Shown: positions 1 through 11,560 of the stretch, one piece after another | How positions within the stretch are numbered: position 1 is the stretch's first letter | How the letters are laid out: each line of letters opens with the position of its first letter | Source: Polytrichum commune | Lineage: Eukaryota; Streptophyta; Polytrichopsida; Polytrichales; Polytrichaceae | Assembly (NCBI GenBank): GCA_950295325.1 | Contig: OX485806.1 | Location: forward strand, 43,891,169-43,955,168 | Direction of reading: 5' to 3' | Length of the DNA: 64,000 bases | The notes under the pieces: model-generated | Databases searched by the model: none | What the model was told of the DNA's origin: nothing | The model's input: only the letters and a program-made list of their open reading frames with translations | Program-made: the position numbers and the translations under genes

Positions 1-159
1 CAGGCTTGATGGAAAATGCCTCCGCATCCTCCTCTACAATGTGAAAGGTTGTAGAGACGTTAACAAGCCATAAACACTCTTGTAAAAGAGGAAAATATCA
101 ACCAAAGATGAAGAGGTTGGGTCCGAAATGAAAATGGGCCTCTGAAAAGGACTTGATTC

Positions 160-1863
160 TTGAACCCCATGATGATATTTTCAAACTTCCTAAATTTAAG
201 TAATTCATATTTTCAAAACAAAGGTCAGTTACTTACAAATTCATCAGTTCACACAAAGGCCAGGGCAAAATTCCAAATTGTGACAAAGTCTAACTTTATG
301 GGCATTATCATGGCAAATTTCCAAGAAACACAACCTTGGAAAATGCTGCAGATGTCATTTCGATGCCATTTGACAAAGTATGTGTAAACTTGGAACCAAA
401 CTTTTGGTGCCCACAATATAGATATTTTCCATCTCTGTACCAAGACAAATTAATTCCAATTTATGGGCATAATCCTCAGTTATTTTTAAAACCCTAGAAG
501 TATTTCTATACTCATTTTGGAAGTAATTCAAAACAATATTTTAATTTTGGAACAAATTTTTTACTTTCCAAAATGCTGATATTTGTTGTCTCCACACCGA
601 GACACCAAATTCTAACTTTTAGGATGTCATCTTTGGTTATTTCCAAAATTCTAGAAGCCTGGAATTTTTTTTCTTTCATTATTCATGGGGAGTGCAGAAA
701 GCGATATTCTCAAGAGAGAAATACACTAAACATGATATTTAGTGTCATATAATATTTTATGTCAGCATGATAACTTTTCGGGTAACCACTTCTTATGAAT
801 ATGTGAATAAATACTGTCATAGATGATGGATGATAACTTTAAGTTCATCCATTGCCAAAAGCCTACTTGCTCTTGTTTGCCCACTCTTCTCTAGGGTGCA
901 CCGCGTCCACACTAACGACTCCTCCTTGCATAGTGTGCTTGAGAGTTCGCCTGTGACACCCTAACATTTATGGAATGAAATATTGTCATAAATGATCGAT
1001 TTTTGGATGAAAAATCACTTAGTCAGTACCAGTAATTGCAACACTATAAATCTATAACTCCCAATTTTTTTTTACAAGAAATGACAAATAATGTGGGGTT
1101 CACATTTAGTGTTGGGGACACTACACCAGGGTTTACAATTAGTATTGATCAAGATAATTAGAATTCATGACACTAAATATCATATGTAGTGTAGTGATTT
1201 ACATCCATAATATTAGATGAAGAATGTAAAGTATAGACAAATTTCATCCACATTTAGGTACTTTCATCCATAAAATAGTGGCACCTGTTCAAAATTGGAA
1301 ACATTCCAGAGATACCATTCGCCAAAAGAGAGGGAATATGTACCCAAATATTCCCTTCCCCTCCAGAAAACATTGTGTGTTGAGCTATACATAGCTTCAG
1401 CAAACACAACCTAGAAGCACATTGGGAGGCTTTTTGAAAGCACTTCAAAAGAAGTGCTCAAATACGGAAACAAAATTTTTGTGCCCAAAAAATTGATACT
1501 TGTTGTCTCTATACCAAGACAACTATTTCTACGTTTTGGGGCATCATCCAGAGTTGTACAAGAAACCTCAGAAGCACTAGGAGTCATTTTGAAATGAATA
1601 AAAATCACAATGTGAAAATTCAAAACTCAAATTTTGTTGCCCAAACTACTGATAGTTGTTGTCATGTCACCAAGATAACAATCCCAATATTTTGTGTATC
1701 ATCCTTTGTTGTTTCTGAACCCCATGAGAGTTAGACGAATCATTTTGAAAGCACTTGAAGAATAGTGTTAAAACTTGGAACTGAATTTCCGGTGGCCAAA
1801 ATGTAGATATTTGTACATAAAGTAAAAAAATAACAAATGCTCAATTTTGGAATCATCCTTGCT
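160..1863. repeat. Degenerate ~155-bp tandem repeat, left block
   Basis: A diverged tandem repeat recurs about every 155 bp. Each unit has a 'gatatttgttgtct' anchor (near 578, 1494, 1649 and 1804), then words resembling 'accaagacaac', 'ggcatcatcc', 'ccctagaagc' and 'attttgaaagcacttgaa'. Anchors at 1494, 1649 and 1804 are exactly 155 bp apart. The short ORFs in it have no coding features. The block is broken by an AT-rich insert near 724-1191 and resumes after the foldback element, so the array is older than both. Confidence 0.6.
724..1191. mobile_element. Possible CACTA-like miniature element
   Basis: The left end reads CACTAAACATGATATTTAGTG and the right end CACTAAATATCATATGTAGTG, so the segment is bounded by related inverted sequences beginning CACTA and ending TAGTG. 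It interrupts the 155-bp repeat. No matching 3-bp target duplication is visible and there is no coding sequence. Each end is also a small palindrome by itself, which weakens the case. It is either a decayed MITE or a palindrome-rich spacer. Confidence 0.3.
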
Positions 1864-1872
1864 GATTTCCAA

Positions 1873-3238
1873 GGCTAGGGTGAACCAGCACCTACACTCG
1901 TACCTTCGGGGGATGAAGGCCTCGCGGATGACACTGAAAACGTCATCCTTCTTTATGGGAAAGCCTTCCTTTAGAAAGCTCTCATTTTTTCTGCACCCGA
2001 CCGAAAACTGCTGCCCGCCCGCCCGATTTCAAAAAAATTAGTGTACTTGCATTTTTGAAGGCTACTTGTCCACAAATCCCATATTGAGTGCACTTCATTT
2101 TCAAGGTCTCAAATCCAATATATATGTTCGCTTCCATTGAGTAAATAAGCAATTGACTAGATTTCATTTTCAAAGTGAAACCGTCAATAAAGCATGCACA
2201 TAACTTGGAAGTCAAAAATATTACAAAATCCTCATTAATACTGAGGTTATAATTTTTGTCACTTACAATTGAAAGGGACCTTGTCATTCTAAAATGAAAC
2301 TAAAATTCATGATTTATTTATTTATTTATAATATTTTATAATGTATTCTAGTATAATATATATTTAATATTTAATATAGTATAGTATAGTATTATATATA
2401 GTATAGTATTATATAATATATATTTAATACCTTCTACAATCATATGCTTACCAAATTAATTAATCCTAATTAATCGTAAATTATATTTACTGGAGTTAAT
2501 TCCAGTAAGTACATTTTATAATTAATTTGGGTTAATTAATTTGGTACGCATATTTTCTGATTTAATTGGGCTTGAATACGATTCATTAGGATTAACCAGA
2601 AATTATTAGACTTAGTTGCATTCAATCTTACTTTACTAGTTTAAATGCGTATGAAAACTTTGTGATTGTAGAAGGTATTAAATATATATTAAATATATAA
2701 TATATAATACTATATTATATAGTATAGTATAGTATAGTATATATTTAAAATATATTATACTAGAATACATTATAAAATATTATAAATAAATAAATAAATC
2801 ATGAATTTTAGTTTCATTTTAGAATGACAAGGTCCCTTTCAATTGTAAGTGACAAAAATTATAACCTCAGTATTAATGAGGATTTTGTAATGTTTTTGAC
2901 TTCCAAGTTAATTGCATGCTTTATTGACGGTTTCACTTTGAAAATGAAATCTAGTCAATTGCTTATTTACTCAATGGAAGCGAACATATATATTGGATTT
3001 GAGACCTTGAAAATGAAGTGCACTCAATATGGGATTTGTGGACAAGTAGCCTTCAAAAATGCAAGTACACTAGTTTTTTTGAAATCGGGCGGGCGGGCAG
3101 CAGTTTTCGGTCAGGTGTAGAAAAAATGAGAGCTTTCTAAAGGAGGGCTTTCCCATAAAGAAGGATGACGTTTTCAGTGTCATCCGCGAGGCCTTCATCC
3201 CCCGAAGGTACAAGTGTAGGTGCTGGTTCACCCTAGCC
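1873..3238. mobile_element. Foldback / Mutator-like element with ~575-bp terminal inverted repeats
   Basis: The left arm (about 1873-2446) and right arm (about 2660-3238) are near-perfect reverse complements, starting GGCTAGGGTGAACC and ending with its complement. The 9-bp word gatttccaa lies directly outside both ends (1864-1872 and 3239-3247), a target-site duplication of the size typical of Mutator-superfamily insertions. The ~210-bp centre is AT-rich and has no transposase, so the element is non-autonomous. The two arms encode the same ORF in mirror image (2287-1982 and 2824-3120). This is best read as a shadow of the repeat rather than a gene. The arms differ by only a few substitutions, suggesting a fairly recent insertion or arm-to-arm conversion. 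Confidence 0.87.
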
Positions 3239-3289
3239 GATTTCCAAGGGAGGGAGGGGAGGGGGTTCACACCTATATATGAAATAATA

Positions 3290-4610
3290 AATGATGTGCA
3301 TTCGAAATCCTTAAATCAATACTGCTATTTACAAAGTTTTGGCCCCCAACAAAGAAAAGATATCCATACAAACTTACAGGTAAGACATAGCTCAACAATT
3401 TTATTATATATATATATATATTTCCATCATCTTGGGCGATTATTAAAACATTAAAACGTTAAGGAAGTGATTTCGAAATCAAAATGTCAAAATGTGGAAC
3501 ACACTTGTCGCCCAAAATTTTATTTTTGTCATGGCAGGAAGAAGACAAAAAAAACCCTCAATGTTTTCTGGCGTTCACCTGGGTTAATTCTAGATGCCTA
3601 GAAGGCTTTTGAAAGTTGTTTTCAAAACATATTGTTAGAAATTGAAACCAAATTTTTGGTGGGCAAAGTGATGATATTTGTTGTCTTGAGCTAAGAGAAC
3701 ATTCCAATTTTTGGCATCATCATGGGTGATTTCTAGAACCCTAGAATCACTCCACAAGTCATTTTGAAAGCAATTGAAATCAAAATGAAAAAATTCAACC
3801 CATTTTTTCTTTCCCAAATATTGATATTTTGTGGTCAAAGCAACGAGATAAGAAATCCCAATTTCTTGTTCATCATCCTCACAACAAGATAAAACTATAC
3901 CAATTTTTGTGGTGTCTATCTGACTTATTTCCAAAAACTCTAGAAGTGATACATGAGTCAGTTTGAAAGCACTAAAATCAAAAGGTTAAAGTTTTGAGCC
4001 CAATTTTTGTGGCCCAAGATATTGAGATATATATATCGCGGCAATGAGATAAAAAAATTTCAATCTATGTGAATCATTTCCCAAACCCTAGAAGCGCTAG
4101 ATGAGTCAGTTTGAAAGCACTTAAAACAAATTGTCAAAATTTTGGGACCTGCTGTATGTTCCCCAATATATTGAAATTTGTAACTGGATTATAGAGATAA
4201 AAAATTCCAAATATATTCAAAATTCCAAAAAAAGGAACAAGAGTCGTTTTGAATTGTGAAAGCACGTGAAATCCAAATGTCAGAATTTTGAACCCATGGT
4301 TCGTTGCCCCTAATATTGATATTTGTTGTCACTGTAGTGTCATAAATCTTTCCAATGGTTTTGGACATTATTCTGGATTATTTCCCAACCTTAGAAGCGC
4401 TACTTAAGCCATTTTGAAAGGATTTGAGAATAATGTCAAACTAGGAACAAAAAACTTTGGGGCCAAATGTTGATATTTGTTGTCTAAGTACCGATAAAGC
4501 TCACTCCAATTTATTGGCATAATGTTGGGTTATTTCCAGAACCTAGAACATTGCGGGATACATATGAAAGCAATTGAAAAAAAATAAGTTAGAAATTGGC
4601 AGAAATTCAG
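3290..4610. repeat. Degenerate ~150-bp tandem repeat, right block
   Basis: This continues the array left of the foldback element. The 'gatatttg' anchor recurs near 3673, 3830, 4316 and 4464, with weaker copies at 4021 and 4170, giving periods of 146-190 bp. Words such as 'ccctagaagcgctagatgagtc' type recur in each unit. No coding signal is seen. Confidence 0.6.
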
Positions 4611-4719
4611 GCATTTAAATGTGCAAGAAAACTATATTTACGACCATGTATGAATGATTCATTGTGTATCTTATTGCATAAATAAAGGTAAAATAAGAAT
4701 TCCTGTTTTATTTCTTTTA

Positions 4720-5200
4720 GATGAGTATGGTAGGTCTTGTGGACCTTACATTATCTAACTGAATGGTCTCAGATGTAGTCTGCAAAATGGCTTGACAATG
4801 GCTTTTTTTGTCACTAGGATGGGGCAACACATGGGTTGGGTGACAGTGATCGGTGAGATTTTTGGGCATAATCAGTTGAGATCCTAGTGTTTGCAAGTCC
4901 AACCAATTACATGTTGACATCCTCCAGTCTTCCTTTATTAAAATAGGGCATATTCTTCTATAGATTCCTCTAAAATGATCTGTAATTTTCCTGCAGTCTT
5001 GAACTTCAACCGGTTATTTCTCAAACTCAACCAGTTCATCTGTAACTAACTGCCAGTTCTCCCCGATCATTGTTGGGTGAGTATCACGCCTCCCAAGGTT
5101 GGTTGGCAAAGGACCAAGCATTGTCAAGCCTCATTTTGCAGATTGCATTGAAGATCATTGTATTGGGTAATGTGAAGGGTCTAAATGGAGATGATAACTT
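4720..5200. repeat. Imperfect inverted repeat
   Basis: The reverse complement of 4720-4810 matches 5110-5190 with scattered mismatches. Shared words include 'cattgtcaagcc', 'attttgcaga' and 'taatgt.aagg'. Weaker pairing extends inward. It could be an old foldback element or two inverted copies of an unrecognised repeat. The two small ORFs here (4920-4717 minus and 5070-5252 plus) are mirror translations of this repeat. Confidence 0.45.
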
Positions 5201-5521
5201 GAGGTTGCTTTATGTGAAATTTCCTGGTTTCTATTGTCAATGCCCTCTTTGACCAACTCATTTTGGACTACTGTTCTCCCTCGTTAGTATGACAAGTTTG
5301 GGAAACAAAAAAGCTGTCGTATTATTGACGTGTCGTCTTCTTGTTAATATGACAAATGGCATAAAATTGTTGTACTAACAAGGGAATACAAAAACATAAG
5401 CAATATGAGCTTTAAAATATATACAATGAGTTTAAGCAATACAAATTGTATAAATTAATAACTTATAACTCCAAACAAATAAAAATATGCTCAAGAACTC
5501 TTGAAATAGGAGTTCAAAGAT

Positions 5522-6660
5522 CTCTAGTGTTGCCTACCCAAGTTAGCAACTGTCAGTTTATCTAAATTTCCTACTAGCTTTTGAAAACTAATAATTTCAT
5601 TAACACCAAAATGTAAAGAGTTGTCCAATAAGAAATTAAACAACAATAATGCATGATGTTTAGCATCATTAAACTTTACTGTAGGTGGAGCAACATCATC
5701 CACATCTACTAAATGTAGATCAACATTAAGATCAAAGCCTTGTGCATAATTGATTTCCAAAGCAACATCCACCAACTCATCAACACTCAATTCTAGCTCA
5801 ATAATCTCTTTCCCTTCTCTTTGAATGTAAGTCTCGATTGACATCTCATCATCACCACAATCGTAACTTTGAAATCAAAGCACCAAGTTCATCTTATTCT
5901 TCTTGCATTCTATTCTTCTCCCTTTCATCAACTAGGGCAAAATTAACATTTCATGTTGCAGGTAATATACGCGCCATCCTCCAACAATTCCTAACTATCT
6001 ATGCATCCAACTCACTCAATACTTCATAACTCCACATGATAGCATGTTTGATGTTGGGCGCCACCTTCCTTAAGTCCTTGAATGTAGCATCATATTGTGA
6101 TAAAAACCCATTGCAAAAGTTTCTTCTTGTACAAAATTTTGAAAGATGCTATTATACCTCGATCCAAAGGTTGAACTACACTTGTAACATTGGGAGGAAA
6201 GAATATGAAAGTCATGTTGCTTAATTCCAAGGTTGAAAAACCATGAGGCTTGCCAACTTTGGCAGAGCTAATAACATGTGAAGATGCATTATCCAAAATC
6301 ATAATCACCTTTCGATATTGGCCTTTGAAGTGATTATTGAGCTGCAAAATCCAAGCTTCAAATATATCGCCCTTCATTCAAGTTGTTTTATTTGAGTGCC
6401 ACCGAACATACTCATGAGATTGCCACCTTCTAGAACATCATGGTTTTTTAAACATATAAATCACAAGCAACTTCGACTTATTAGTCCCAATTGAATTAGC
6501 AGCAAAAGCAAGTGTTACACAATCCTTATGTAACTTCCAGCCCTTCACCTTCCCTTGTGCTAATGTTTTATGAGGATGTGATCTGAAATACAATCCGGTC
6601 TCATTCATGTTGTAAACATCTTAAGGCTCATAATCTGACAAAAGAATAGGAAGGAGGCCA
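5522..6660 (-). pseudogene. Tigger/pogo-type (DDE) transposase relic
   Basis: Reading the minus strand from about 6625, the frame shows VYNMNETGLYF, then about 65 residues lower a stop, then ILQLNNHFKGQ, VIMILDNASSH, IFFPPNVTSVVQPLDRG and a C-terminal stretch down to 5522. These match the order of the pogo/Tigger DDE transposase core. The second and third acidic residues (LDN and PLDRG) are present. The first, normally D in an 'N.DETGL' block, is N here. Stops and frameshifts split the ORF into pieces at 6377-6090 and 5844-5524, so it is inactive. Near 5278-5385 a short inverted repeat (ccctcgttagta and its near complement) lies just outside the coding relic and may belong to a subterminal region. 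Terminal repeats and a TA duplication were not identified. Confidence 0.8.
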
Positions 6661-7136
6661 CCCTAATTCTAACCAGGTCCATTATGCACTGGTAACCCTA
6701 ATTATCATTAAGTTCCCAATGATAAGTGAAGTTCCCAAGTAGTTCCCAAGTGAAAATGGATGTATTTTAGATGTACATAACATAGATGAAATGAATTTTA
6801 ACATTGATTACCTCTTTAATATGACAAAACGGAGATTCTAAATATCATATTATTGAGTGTCGTAGTCGTATAAAAAATAGAGTTTTGAACTAAAAAATTT
6901 GGCCGCGCAAAAATGTGTCGTAATATTGAGGGTGTTGTATAAACAAGTGTCATACTAGAAATGTTAGATTGTTTATTGTTTATGGTATTTAGTATCATAT
7001 GCATAATAATGTCACTTACCTTATTTTGAGGCGTATGCTAGGTGTCGTATAAATAACGATCATATGTCACTGCAGCTCGAGTACCAATCACCACTAACAA
7101 ACAACACTAAAATATAGCAAAGTCACACATAAGCAA
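6661..7136. other. AT-rich flank, nothing recognised
   Basis: Rich in words such as 'gtcgtat' and 'tatgac' that also occur near 5280-5390. This may be the other non-coding flank of the Tigger relic, but no clean terminal inverted repeat is visible. Confidence 0.3.
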
Positions 7137-7290
7137 CACACCTCGACAGAGATGGAAGATAGTCAAATCCTTGTAAGAGCTCTAATCTCTCTTCAAATGC
7201 ACAGAATGAGTCAAGGGACAACACAACTATGTGAGCGTAGAACGGAGAGCAGAGATTTGGAGAGCGGAGAGCGGAGATGAAGAAAAAATA
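7137..7290. repeat. Dispersed repeat fragment (also near 36.7 and 57.3 kb)
   Basis: The phrase 'agagctctaatctctcttcaa' with 'atgcacagaatgagtcaa' is nearly repeated at 57353-57390. The stretch 'gtgagcgtagaacggagagc' is the reverse complement of 36770-36800. The fragments are in mixed orientation, so this is a composite of a dispersed family whose full form is not in the window. Confidence 0.55.
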
Positions 7291-7770
7291 GCAAACTTTT
7301 CAGACTAAATTTAGTAAAAAATTTAATAGCAAATAATATTTTTGGAATATTCTAAAATAGTAAAAAGTGTGACCTATTTCCATGGAATAGATGGGTCCAA
7401 CAATAAATGAAAATGATCTGAATTTGAAATGGAGTCGTTAAATTTAGAATACGGGAAGTGCAAAAATGATATAAGAATTATGATAAAATAGATAAGTATA
7501 TGATTTAAACCAAGGGTGATTCCAAAAAAGAATAATTGAAAATGATTTTATCGAGTTTGGTATAATTGAAGAATAAATCAATGAAAATACAAATGGCGAC
7601 CAACTTGCTTCGTTTTTATTCCATCACTTTTATATTTGTCCTATGTGTGAGTCAACTATAGAGCTTGGACTCGCACAATTATTGTTTGTGGAGATTATCT
7701 TCAGCTCAAAATATATAAGGACATAAGTTAGACTCGTATCCAATATGGATGTAGAGTGTTTAGGGACACA
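7291..7770. other. AT-rich spacer, nothing recognised
   Basis: No ORF, repeat unit or RNA gene could be supported here. It precedes the interrupted ORF that starts at 7771. Confidence 0.4.
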
Positions 7771-8268
7771 ATGGGAGAGGAGAGAGACATATTCGCTGGC
7801 CTAGGATGGGAGAAGGAGATTAGGAGTCTAGGAGATCCCCATGTTCATTTTAATCCATCGCCGGAACATGACAAAGGTGCTGGAAAGCTATGTAATGATG
7901 ACTACGAGCTCACTCCATTTTCGCAGTCCACACAAGCCTGGAGGTGGAGGATGCATGAGGAGCAGAAACAATATCCAAAGAAAAATAAAACGCGAGCGGA
8001 TGTGTAGGAGAAGGACGCTGATGTGAATGAAGACGCTGATTTGAATGAAGAGAAGACAACGAATGGGGAGGATGAGGTGAAGGTAGTAGGCGAATCTTCG
8101 AGGTCTTTGTCGTTTCGCGAGAGGATGAGAGGATTATCGCCGCATCGTCGTCCACTGAAAGATCGAATGAGGGATAAAACAGTGTCATACATTGATTTGC
8201 TTCGACCGGGTCCACCTCCATCAAGAAGGGACGATGAAACATGTAGAAGGTTCGCGAAACGAAAATAG
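7771..8268 (+). pseudogene. Unrecognised ORF interrupted by one TAG
   Basis: One frame stays open from an ATG at 7771 to the stop at 8266-8268 except for a TAG at 8005-8007, giving about 165 codons. The product would be hydrophilic, with a short acidic repeat (DADVNEDADLNE) after the stop and an Arg-rich, Pro-rich C-terminus (RERMRGLSPHRRPLKDRMR). I do not recognise it. It may be a gag-like or exon fragment of a mobile element. The minus-strand ORFs over the same span are shadows. Confidence 0.35.
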
Positions 8269-8821
8269 ATTTGATAGACATAGGTAGCACTTTCAAATTG
8301 AACATGAAATGTTCAACCGGGAGATAGAGACATGATACATTTGAATATTGTAATACAAAATTTTGAAGAGAATAAAAATAATCCATGAAATTATATTTAT
8401 TATAGCAATTTATTATGAGTTCACATTCGGTCCAGAACTGACCACATCCATTAGAACAAAATGTAGTGCTAGGATGAGAGTAATTCTAGGAAGTAGACTG
8501 TGTCAAGAGGCCCCCTTCGAGGATGAGTTTGACCTCATTGAAGCTAAAGGTAGGGGCGTGAATGAACAAGTCAACTTCGGGGTCTACATTAGAGACCTTG
8601 ACAAATATGAAGTAGAAGTGCTTACAATGCAGGAACGAATTTCGTTTACGGCCAAACTTTGATATCATATCCTTGAAGGCCGGGCAATTACACTCCGACA
8701 GGAAACTGACTGTGAGTTGGTAAATTGATTGAATAGGTGCAGGTTTGGACTACAACATGATAACGCAACCAAATCCAGGGCGTGGAATCATGATCACCTT
8801 CAAAATGGTCCCATCCATAGC
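8269..8821. other. Spacer downstream of the MULE-like pseudogene
   Basis: Short open frames at 8363-8662 (+) and 8668-8486 (-) show no conserved motif. This is probably the 3' flank of the minus-strand transposase relic. Confidence 0.3.
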
Positions 8822-11560
8822 TCATGCAGATGCAACCATCTGCATTTGTTTTGTTGATGGTGCGGTGGCCGACCGTCTCGTAGTCTTGGACTGCCTGGAA
8901 GAAGGATACGAGTCTGGGTTGGCAGGAACATCCACTCCAGAGAGGTCGAGTGGAGGAGTCGATGTGTTGAAGAGGTGAGTGGGCGTGATGCGCTCTTTTT
9001 TAGGGAGCTGAAAGCCGGCGTTCTCAAGGTTAAGGATCTCCGGACGAGTGAGGTTGGTACCAATTTTGACAGGCCACACGGGCGGGATTGGAGGTCGTTC
9101 TTGGTCTGCAGAGAATTTGTCGACCCACTTGCGACGGGATCCTTTGAGACAACGTTCAATGTCGTCTGGGCAAAAAAAAAACTTCTCGACCTTAGGTGTT
9201 GTGAATTTGTAATAGTTCCAAACTCCAATGTATGCCGGTGCAGGGGTGCTCTTGGAGTTGGAGACGATTTTGGCATTGCATTTCTTCTTGGTGACAGCAT
9301 GCATGGCCCAACATGCTTTGGAGGAATTGTAAGGAACTCGAGCAATATGCCAGAGCTTCTCGTCCACATTGGATTCTTGCACGACAGTGACACGACGGAA
9401 ATCCAATCCAGTAGGAGGGGGTGGTGGAACCTCGATCACTGTCGGGGAGGACTCCTCGACGATGATAGGCAAAGGTGAAGTGTGAGATCTTGTGGTTCTC
9501 TGAGCGACACAAGGGCGAGAGAAGTTGAGGGTGTCGGGGCGGTGGGTTTCATCATCAGCTCCAATGGGGGTGTCAGGCTTGCGTTTCTGGGAGCCAAAGA
9601 CCTCGGCACCCTCAAGGTGGGGACTACGAGTACAAAATTCCTCTCCGCTAGGCATGTCGAGAAGAACCTTTTGCAGGACAGCGGGGTCACCAGTACGTTG
9701 AGCACGACGTTGAGCAGCACGAAGCTTGAGTTGTTCTTTGCTAGGGCCATCGCCCCCAATGCCACCCTTAAGAAACTGATGGTACGCCACAACTTGGAGG
9801 AAGGCTCGAATATAGTCATCCACAATGGCCACGTATAGATCGCCACCTTTGTTGCCGGACGCTTGGAGCCATTTGTTATAAATGGACTCGGCAAGGTTGC
9901 AATTGGGCATTTGTGCAAATTCCTCGGCGGTCATGATTTTCTCCTGCGAAATGGAAAGGGTGTGCAAGAAATAAGAAAAGCTTGAAAAAAAAGATAAAAT
10001 AGAAAACAAATAGCAATAACACTAGAGACGCACCAATTTCATGAAGCCACCCCATTGTTGATAACGAAAGTGCCAGAAGGCCAACCAAAACTGAAGGTGT
10101 TTCAGCCCCTCCGCGGAGGTGCAGTTAGACGAAGCCCACCAGGCCTTGATGGCGAGGTACCTCGTTTCCGCCTCGAGCATAGAGGATGCGTCGCGATACT
10201 ACAGGCAGAGACGTTTGTGTTGGTTTTGCAAATCATGCTTGATATATAGCTTGGTGTGTTTCTCTAAAGACTGGGTCCAATGAAAGTAGCAGGTTCTCTC
10301 ACGCCCATCGATGGGAACCTTTGGGTCTCTGGACCCGTAAACAATCCTCACAACATTCCAATTGGCTTAGGCACTGTGTGCCATGAAGCCTTTGAAGTGG
10401 GGCTTGGAGATTCCATGGCGGGCCATGACGTGGTTGAGGTTATGCCAGAAAAGAACTTGAGCATCCTTGTCCTCGGATTGGAAGTCGCAGCAAGCGATGG
10501 TCATGACGCGCTGGTAGGTACCGTCGTATACGTGGCAGGCCATGGTGGTCCAATTTGCGACGCGTTTGACATGGTCGGACATGATCCAAGCATGCTCGAG
10601 ATCATTGCTAGGTTGCATGCGCTTAACCAAGTCGACCCCACTACCAGGGCCGACCTCGGACATCTTGAAAACGAAAACCTTGTCCGTAGCGTCACCTTGG
10701 CCTGTGAATTGATTCCGCTGGACATAGGCCCAGGTGCTGACACCTCGAAGCTTGGCGATGCCATCCATAACCCCCAATCTACGTAAGTATTTGAAAGTGG
10801 TAACCTTGTTATGGAGGTGGGGGGAATGCAACTCCTTGCAACGATCAAAAACGGGCTCAAGTTCTTCCAAGGAAAGGAGTTGATGAGGATCAGTATCATT
10901 GCGGAGGGGGAACTCACCCACAAGGTCCTTGCTGGCTTCAAGGACGATTTTGCTATGAGTGGCTTGGGGCGTTGGCTCGACGTGCTCCTCGATGAGGGCG
11001 TCGATGCGCTGTTGGCTATCTCTGCAATTGCCAACCTTGACGGGATGATGATGGTTGCCCAGATGAATACAGGCACGCTGAGTGGTGCCTTTCCCGTGGA
11101 CGTAGAAGATTTTGGTAGGACATGGTGCAATGCATTTGGGAGGCTCCTTACATATCCGGCACATTAGAGTGGATCCCAAAGGCAAGGGTCCACCAACGGG
11201 GAAAGGCTCCTTGGTGAATCCGTCGAAATCAGTATCATTGACCGGGGAAGTCCGATGAGCACGTTGTAGGTAATCGCACTGAGGATTTTGGCATTGGAGG
11301 TGGCCAACACAACTGGAGGAGCAAAAAACAAGGCCAATGTCATTGGTGATATTGGTGGTCTGGGTCTTAGTCCAAACATGGCCGTCATAGCGTTTGTCCA
11401 TGCCGTCCATGGATTGGGCCTTTTTATGAGAGGAAGAGACACCGAGTGGGGGCAGGACAAACATAATATCACCATCAAAGCGAGGCGGCAAGAAATTCAC
11501 CTCTTCAATTTGTAAGGTGTTATAATCCAGCTTCTTGAGGATGTTCTTCCTACCGGGCAT
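8822..11560 (-). pseudogene. MULE-like transposase family protein, nonsense-mutated
   Basis: The frame opens with MPGRKNILKK at 11560 and continues in phase to 8822 across one 90-bp intron (GT at 10033, AG at 9944) and two stops (TAA 10369-10367, TAG 10201-10199). Both stops are one C-to-T change from Gln codons. The N-terminal half has paired cysteines (CSSSCVGHLQCQNPQC, then CRICKEPPKC) and a C..H..HHHP cluster, resembling a WRKY/FLYWCH/GCM-type zinc DNA-binding region. It is followed by a MULE-like core (CHVYDGTYQRVMTIACC, then HFKGFMAHSA). From memory of this family in non-seed plants the core has MADSAQANW, so the apparent H replaces a likely catalytic Asp. The C-terminal part after the intron is low-complexity. 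The two halves are normally read as separate ORFs, but phase and splice sites join them. Whether the minus-strand ORF upstream (13132-12548) is its first exon is unresolved. Confidence 0.72.
9944..10033 (-). other. Intron within the MULE-like pseudogene
   Basis: On the minus strand the intron begins GTGCGT after the codons FMKL, ends TTTCGCAG before EKIMTAEE, and has a T-rich interior. The phase is kept exactly. A spliced structure argues that this copy was made for nuclear expression and is not a random ORF. Confidence 0.7.

Noticed and set aside
1982-3270. Paired ORFs of ~100 codons on both sides of the foldback element
   Set aside because: They are mirror-image readings of the two inverted arms. 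There is no domain, and the ends run into GC-rich repeat sequence.
8975-11515. Plus-strand ORFs of 118-168 codons
   Set aside because: They are antisense shadows of the MULE-like pseudogene, which has motifs, an intron and phase continuity.
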